From positions 1 through 38,311 of the forward strand of contig JAFEEG010000030.1 in assembly GCA_018241225.1 (NCBI GenBank): a DNA stretch of 38,311 bases. Reading direction: 5' to 3'. A model generated the notes under the pieces. That model worked only from the letters and a program-made list of their open reading frames with translations. It did not search any database and was not told the DNA's origin. The stretch comes from Pseudomonadota bacterium. Its GTDB lineage: Bacteria > Pseudomonadota > Gammaproteobacteria > Burkholderiales > Burkholderiaceae_C. A program made the translations under genes and the position numbers. This document shows positions 33,243 through 38,311 of this stretch, one piece after another (within the stretch, counting starts at the first letter, position 1; each line of letters begins with the position of its first letter).

Positions 33243-36200
33243 CTAGCTTCGCTCGAGCCGACTGGCGATCCTTGCTTGCAGATCAGAGCCTACGCGGCGA
33301 AATCCCATCAGCCTTGCGGCAGTTCGAATCAAGTCGGCGTCTTCGCCTCCCGCGTTATCGGTGCGCGCGATCTGAAGAGCTGCATCTATCTCGAGCGTTG
33401 AAATGGAGTCTGCCTTTAGGGTCGCGCCACTTTCCGCCCCTCGATCGCGAACCGGTGGTGCATCCGCCTGTGCGTTTGTAAACCAGAAGGGACCGTCGGT
33501 GCGAAGATCGGTGCTCCCTGTCAGGGCGTACCTCAATGCGGTGCGTGTCGCATCGAGGATTCTCGAGCCCGCTCGCTCCTTGCCAAAACAGGCGGCAACT
33601 CGTCTTGCAATTTCCTCGTCGTGGATCGGACCTTCGGCATCTACGATTTTCTGCACAATCTTGGCGAGCGTTGGCGCAGAGACCTCATGGGGCTCCTGGC
33701 GGCTATCCAACGGGATCACGCATCGTTGGTAAACCGGCATTTGGCGTTCGACTACTTCCGGTATCTGCAACTGCATCGGAGCGGTCGAAGGCGTTTGCAA
33801 GGACTTCGATGGGTGCCGATTGGCGCCTTGGAGATGCAGCGGTTCATCGGCGACATCGCGCGCGGCGTTAAGCGCCGCGCGAAGTCGCGCGATCTCCGCC
33901 TGCCGGGTGTAGAACCAATCGGTACTCCAGATGCGGTGAAAGCGCCAGCCCAAGTGCTCTAGAACCTCCTGTCGCAACCTGTCACGCTCCCGTGCCCAAA
34001 GAGCACTGTGGTAGGTTGCACCGTCACACTCCACAGCAAGCAGATAGGTCGAGGGCTTGTCGGAATGCCGCACGCCGATGTCGATGCGAAAGCCCGCCGA
34101 GCCCACTTGATGGTCAGCGAGGAAGCCGCAGTCACGGATGACGTCGGCAACGTCCTGCTCGAACGGCGTGTCAGCGTCTAGACCCGACGGAGCGTACTCG
34201 TCCATGCGACCACTCTTCGCAAACTCAAGAAATCGCTTGAGGATTCGGGGGCCGGACTTTGCGGTCCTGCTCAAGTCGATGTCGCCTGGATCGAATGAGG
34301 CAAAGACCTCGCAACGGACTCGAGCTCGGGTGAAGAGAACGTTCAGACGACGTTCGCCACCTTCACCATTCACTGGTCCGAAGGACATGCTGGCGAGCCT
34401 GCCACCTGGCGTCGCCGGACCGTAACCAACGCTGACCAGCATGACGTCGCGTTCGTCACCTTGCACGTTCTCAATGTTCTTGACGAACACATCCTCGTGC
34501 TGCCCTTCCCGCAAGAAGGCGTCAAGAGTCTGATCTCCTCGCCGCGCCAGCTCAAGCAACTCGGTAATCAGATTTCGCTGCGCAAAGGAAAAGGTGGCGA
34601 TGCCCAGGGACAGGGTCGGATTGACACGCGCATGCTCAGCTACTCGAGCCACAACCGCTTCGCCCTCCTTCCGGTTGTCGCGCTTGCCGCCCTTGTCGTA
34701 CACGCCGGCCACGCGGGAGAAGCAGAGACCGTAGGCGGGATCTTTCTGCAATGGTGAGGGCGGCAGGACGAGCTTGTCGTCGTAGAACTCGCTATTTGAA
34801 ACGGCGATCAGCGAAGGATCGCGAGACCGATAGTGCCACTGCAGCATGCGAGAGGCGAGACCTCGCGCCTCGCACAGCGTCAGAATGCTTTCCAGCGTGC
34901 CGAGCTGGGCTGCGCCCTCAAGCAGATCGGGTCCGAGATCCTCGTCGTCGCCCTCGTGTTCATCTTCCTCATCAGCCACAACTCGGTCGAAGAAGGAGGT
35001 TGGCGGCAGCTGCTTCTTGTCGCCGACCACGACAATCTGCTGAGCGCGAGCGATCGCACCGAGGGCTTCCTCGGGACGCACTTGCGAGGCCTCGTCGATG
35101 ACGAGCAGGTCGAAGGAGAACTTGCCACGTGTCAGGAACTGCGCGACCGAGATCGGGCTCATCAACAAGACAGGCTTGATGCGCTGTATTGCAGTACCTG
35201 CCTTCTCAAACAAGCGCCGGATCGCCATGTGGCCGCGCTTTTTCCCGATCTCCCCGCGAATGACCTTCATCTCCCCCAGGGCGCCTTGCGGTACCTGCGC
35301 GAAATGTCCAGCGAGGATGGTGGTTACATTCTCGGAAAGACGTTGGCGCTCAAGGTCGGCAAAGGTGCCAACGAGATCGTGGCGATTCGTCGTGCCCATG
35401 TCGCGGAGGGTCGGTGAACTCTCAAGTGCGAGCCTCCAGAGGCGCTCCGCCCGCGCGAATTGCAGTTCCACAGCTGCGCCGTCACCGTCCAATTCTCCCG
35501 CGTGCATCCTGTCGGCAAGCGCCGTCAGCCCAGCCGCCTCGATCGAGCGCCGAAGGCGGGCCATCTGCGCCCAAGAGGAGTAGCGGCCTGGCGCCTCTGC
35601 CATCTGTCCAAAGCGATGCGCGATAGTGCTCAGATCGACTGCGTCGATGTCGGCGCCGTCCAGCACCGCAAGGTCGAGGTCGAGGAGGCCGACAACCGCC
35701 TGGAGAGCCGAGCGACAGCTCGGTTCTGCTTCACGCAATGCTTCGCGCATGGCGGCAACAGCTCCCGGTTGCCGTGCCAGTGCCAACATCGCTTCCGTCG
35801 AACTGGAAATCCGGGCCCCTCGAAGCCGCTCGCACCACTGGGCGACGGCATGGAGCCGCACGAAGTCCGTCTTCTCACCTCGCCAAGCATCCCCGAGGAT
35901 TCGACTGCAGTACTCGCGATCCGACTCCCAGTTAGCCTTTGCTGACGAGATTGCGCTCAACGTGTCTACCAGCACGATTCTTTCGGGGGCGGATTTCGGA
36001 AGCGGTCCACGCAAAAGGCCGCCGAGTTCGCGAGATGCTCCGCGGTACGCACCGCCCCATCGCGCAAGAAGTGACTGCGCGCCCGCACTGAGCGGGCCTC
36101 GAAGTGCTGCGAGCGAATGCTGAAAGGCAGTCTCGACAAACACTGACTCCGCGGCGTCATACTTCGTCCGCCAATCGGCCCCGGCTTGGAGCGCGTCTTG

Positions 36201-37952
36201 CAGGCGGGAGAGATCGGACGAGGAGAGCATGGCAAGCGCTACGTCCGCAGTGCCGGAAGGCAGCCCATCCAATCGCTCAAGGAGATCGGCGAGTGGAGCT
36301 GCAGTCGACAGGGCGGAGGCAGCCTTCGTCTCAAGCGCCTCGATGGGCGTGCGTAGCGCAGTCGCCATTGCCGATGCCGCACGTTGGGCCTGTAGCAGCG
36401 TCGCAGGAAGTCGTGCTAGATCTACTGGCTGCAGATTGAGATTCCGCGTGCCAACGAAAGGGTGCTGAATCGCCAGACAGTCGGCAGCGACCTTCTCCTG
36501 ATACCGCGCTATCACGACGAGCAGCTCGTCCTCATCCTTACGGGTCATGGTGACGAGGGCCTCTGCGTCGAGCCGCGGTGGAGGATGCCCGGCCCCTACG
36601 AACCGGGACTGCCGGCCGATGACGCTGTAGGGTGTTTCTCCGGTGGCGCCGATCGGCCGATGGAGCACCTCAGCAAGTTCGTTCAAGCGATCGCGCGCCT
36701 GCCGCAGCTCGGCGGGATCACCAGGTAGGTCCGGAACGGCGCTCGCTTGCGCAAGGGTCCGCGCAAGCTCCGCCAGCACGGTCTTCTTGTTGGCGCTTCG
36801 GGAATGCAGCTCGAGACAGATGTCACCTAGACCAACTTTCACCAACCGGTCGTGCACGACCGAAAGGGCCGCCATCTTCTCGGCCAGAAATAGCACACGC
36901 TTTCCCTCCCTGGACGCAGCAGCGATGATGTTGGTAATGGTCTGGCTCTTACCCGTACCCGGCGGCCCTTGTACGACCAGGCTTCTTCCCGAACGCACCT
37001 CCTCAATCACCTTCGCCTGAGACGCGTCGGCATCGACGACATGGAAGAGGCGCTCGGGCGTAAGTACCTCGTCTAGGCGATCGCCTGGTTGAAAGACTGG
37101 CGCTTCGTTCTCGAAGCCCTCGAAGAGTAGCCCCTGGGTAAGCTCATGACTAGCCAGCCCATCATTCGGCCAGGCATCGACCGCGAGGTCCAGATACATG
37201 AGGAGCTTGCTGAAGCTGAAGAACCCGAGCTGCATCGCGTCCGGATCGATCTTCCAGCGATTGCAATGGGCTGTGACGGCTTCGACCTCAGCAAAATAGT
37301 CGCTGGGCTTCCATTCTTCACCGATCTCGAGCTCAGGTAGGTTGATCCCGAAGTCGTCCCTCAAGCGATGAAGGAGAGGCAAATTCGTCATCACGTCCTC
37401 ATCGCGCATCTTTACGTCGTAGGTCGACGTTCGCGCGTCTCGGACGAGCTCGACCGGAAGCAGCACGAGGGGCGCCTCTCTCGGCACGCTCGAGGCGTCG
37501 TCCTCGAACCACGTCAGGAAGCCCATGGCGATGTACAGGATGTTGACGCCGGATTCCTCCTCCACAGTCTTCGCCTCTCGCGCAATATTCAGCAGCTTCC
37601 TCTGCAGGGCGTCGGAGCCGAGCCGAGTATGTAGCTTCGTCTCAGAAGAGCGCTCGTCGTCGAAACTTCCTCGGCTGGTATTCGCGAAGGCGGTAATGCC
37701 GCGCTCTTCACTAGCGTCGCGACCGGCAAGAAACTCCAGAATCTCATCGGACGACAACATGGCATAGGCACCGTCGGAGCGACAGTCGACTATGTTCAGC
37801 ACGTTTCCGCGCGTGTTTGCCCGATTTACGTGAACGAGACGATTCCTCGTCCCCGTCTCGACCAGCCTTTGTCGAGTGTCTTCGAGGAGCCTCGATATTG
37901 CGGCTCTTGCCGCCTGATCTTTGGGCCCTTGCCCATTCGCTGGTGTCGCCAT
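33243..37952 (-). CDS. DUF4011 / SF1 helicase / MTES_1575 endonuclease / DUF3320 protein (1569 aa)
   Basis: Domains in order: DUF4011-like N-terminus (about 20-320, DTRQRLVETGTRNRLVHVNR, GFLTWFEDD); SF1 helicase Walker A VVQGPPGTGKSQTIT (326-340), a long coiled insert, Walker B LLVIDEASQVRPEEA, motif III VVVGDKKQLPPTSF, and late motifs NIENVQGDERDVMLVSVGYG and LNVLFTRARVRCEV. Next is a Vsr-like MTES_1575 endonuclease (FRIDIGVRHSDKPSTYLLAV, ECDGATYHSALWARERDRLR, HLGWRFHRIWSTDWF), and finally a DUF3320-like region (VDAEGPIHDEEIARRVAACF). This is a known large architecture of defence and genomic islands. ATG 37952 has AGGAGG ten bases upstream. It stands alone and complete; likely nucleic-acid translocation with strand nicking or cleavage. 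Confidence 0.92.
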   Translation of the reverse strand: MATPANGQGPKDQAARAAISRLLEDTRQRLVETGTRNRLVHVNRANTRGNVLNIVDCRSDGAYAMLSSDEILEFLAGRDASEERGITAFANTSRGSFDDERSSETKLHTRLGSDALQRKLLNIAREAKTVEEESGVNILYIAMGFLTWFEDDASSVPREAPLVLLPVELVRDARTSTYDVKMRDEDVMTNLPLLHRLRDDFGINLPELEIGEEWKPSDYFAEVEAVTAHCNRWKIDPDAMQLGFFSFSKLLMYLDLAVDAWPNDGLASHELTQGLLFEGFENEAPVFQPGDRLDEVLTPERLFHVVDADASQAKVIEEVRSGRSLVVQGPPGTGKSQTITNIIAAASREGKRVLFLAEKMAALSVVHDRLVKVGLGDICLELHSRSANKKTVLAELARTLAQASAVPDLPGDPAELRQARDRLNELAEVLHRPIGATGETPYSVIGRQSRFVGAGHPPPRLDAEALVTMTRKDEDELLVVIARYQEKVAADCLAIQHPFVGTRNLNLQPVDLARLPATLLQAQRAASAMATALRTPIEALETKAASALSTAAPLADLLERLDGLPSGTADVALAMLSSSDLSRLQDALQAGADWRTKYDAAESVFVETAFQHSLAALRGPLSAGAQSLLARWGGAYRGASRELGGLLRGPLPKSAPERIVLVDTLSAISSAKANWESDREYCSRILGDAWRGEKTDFVRLHAVAQWCERLRGARISSSTEAMLALARQPGAVAAMREALREAEPSCRSALQAVVGLLDLDLAVLDGADIDAVDLSTIAHRFGQMAEAPGRYSSWAQMARLRRSIEAAGLTALADRMHAGELDGDGAAVELQFARAERLWRLALESSPTLRDMGTTNRHDLVGTFADLERQRLSENVTTILAGHFAQVPQGALGEMKVIRGEIGKKRGHMAIRRLFEKAGTAIQRIKPVLLMSPISVAQFLTRGKFSFDLLVIDEASQVRPEEALGAIARAQQIVVVGDKKQLPPTSFFDRVVADEEDEHEGDDEDLGPDLLEGAAQLGTLESILTLCEARGLASRMLQWHYRSRDPSLIAVSNSEFYDDKLVLPPSPLQKDPAYGLCFSRVAGVYDKGGKRDNRKEGEAVVARVAEHARVNPTLSLGIATFSFAQRNLITELLELARRGDQTLDAFLREGQHEDVFVKNIENVQGDERDVMLVSVGYGPATPGGRLASMSFGPVNGEGGERRLNVLFTRARVRCEVFASFDPGDIDLSRTAKSGPRILKRFLEFAKSGRMDEYAPSGLDADTPFEQDVADVIRDCGFLADHQVGSAGFRIDIGVRHSDKPSTYLLAVECDGATYHSALWARERDRLRQEVLEHLGWRFHRIWSTDWFYTRQAEIARLRAALNAARDVADEPLHLQGANRHPSKSLQTPSTAPMQLQIPEVVERQMPVYQRCVIPLDSRQEPHEVSAPTLAKIVQKIVDAEGPIHDEEIARRVAACFGKERAGSRILDATRTALRYALTGSTDLRTDGPFWFTNAQADAPPVRDRGAESGATLKADSISTLEIDAALQIARTDNAGGEDADLIRTAARLMGFRRVGSDLQARIASRLERS

Positions 37953-38114
37953 CTTGCTGTGCCTCCTCAGCCTAGCAGCCGATCGCCGCGTTTGCGAGGC
38001 TACTATTGTTCGCTTTTCGATGCTTGTTTGGCGAGGCCGAGACGAACCGGAGCGGACTCTGTCTAGCGGTCAATCTTGTAGTGCCTCATGTCGTGAGGTC
38101 GGATACCTACGCGG

Positions 38115-38136
38115 TCCTCCTCAAATTTGAGGAGGA
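38115..38136. promoter_or_regulatory. 22-bp perfect palindrome
   Basis: The half-site TCCTCCTCAAA is followed directly by its reverse complement, TTTGAGGAGGA, with no spacer. It lies 163 bp upstream of the start of the 1569-aa helicase gene on the promoter side. It could be a dimeric repressor site or an RNA hairpin; no T run follows, so a terminator is unlikely. Confidence 0.5.
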
Positions 38137-38178
38137 GACGCGAGTGGTGCGGCGCTAGTTTGACAGCCATATCCTGCG

Positions 38179-38244
38179 GACGGACAACGAAGCAATGGGA
38201 TGTTCGTGATTGGCGGTTTACCTGGTCCCCCCAAGAGGAGGTAG
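38179..38244 (+). pseudogene. fragment coding a tail like that of the 170-aa protein
   Basis: In one plus-strand frame these bases read DGQRSNGMFVIGGLPGPPKR-R then TAG. The last 16 residues share 11 identities with the C-terminus of the protein ending at 30369 (NGMFV, GGLP, K, R). An in-frame stop lies about a dozen codons upstream and no further similarity was found, so only the tail, or the end of a decayed gene, is present. Confidence 0.5.
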
Positions 38245-38311
38245 GACCTGTTGGCCCCAGGAGGGCCAGTCGCTACCTGGCGTGCTGCGTTGATGTCCCG
38301 GGACGTGGTGT

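Larger units (their letters stand above)
37953..38311. other. right-edge stretch: palindrome and tail-coding fragment
   Basis: No complete gene is seen in these 359 bases. It includes the upstream region of the large helicase gene, a 22-bp perfect palindrome and the end of a gene-like fragment; the last two are listed separately. Confidence 0.5.

Overview
The window is a GC-rich stretch with strong G/C preference at third codon positions. That fits a beta- or gammaproteobacterium, but no single genus can be named from the sequence. There are no housekeeping genes. It reads as accessory cargo of a genomic island or integrative element: an IS3-family remnant and tRNA-like debris at the left edge, a transposase-derived DNA-binding protein and several decayed genes inside, and nearly every recognisable gene encoding a nuclease, a helicase or a regulator.

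Layout. (1) 1-1460: IS3 deletion derivative, a small hypothetical gene, a degenerate tRNA-like sequence and a frameshifted membrane protein gene. (2) 1600-5783, minus: an unknown 539-aa protein overlapping a large PLD-type (HKD) protein. (3) 6404-7333, plus: a DEDDh 3'-5' exonuclease. (4) 7385-15338, minus: a RecB-like nuclease/RNase H-like/SF1 helicase protein (TM0106 type), a restriction-endonuclease-fold/RecQ fusion and a coiled-coil protein. (5) 15929-17144: a DUF3883-like remnant and an XRE-like regulator with leader peptide, promoter and palindromic operator. (6) 17171-23474, minus: a 216-aa unknown protein, a DUF4407 membrane protein, a secreted SNase-type nuclease, and a Mre11-like/Rad50-like pair. 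(7) 23790-24113: a second, decayed copy of the XRE gene whose promoter, leader and operator are still recognisable. (8) 24367-30369, plus: NERD nuclease-helicase, WYL regulator, VWA protein, exported protein and small unknown proteins. (9) 30790-37952: an IS630-like DNA-binding protein, a zinc-ribbon hypothetical protein and a 1569-aa DUF4011/SF1 helicase/MTES_1575 nuclease/DUF3320 protein. (10) 37953-38311: a long perfect palindrome and a second copy of the C-terminal tail coded at 30369.

How the genes may work together. The content resembles a defence island against phage or plasmids: at least seven nuclease-type proteins and four helicases in 38 kb. I do not recognise any block as a named, complete defence system. 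The clearest new regulatory observation is the XRE cassette, present twice in the same orientation. Each copy has a -10 box, a CGACCT...AGGTCG palindrome next to it, and a short MNP... leader ORF with a good ribosome binding site. One copy heads the region-4/5 block. The other sits before the 216-aa/DUF4407/SNase block and has lost its regulator gene while keeping the control DNA. The surviving regulator could therefore control both modules in trans. The left nuclease/helicase set (1600-15338) and the NERD/WYL/VWA unit are further candidate undescribed systems. All functional roles are inferred from motifs seen in the sequence; no database search was possible.
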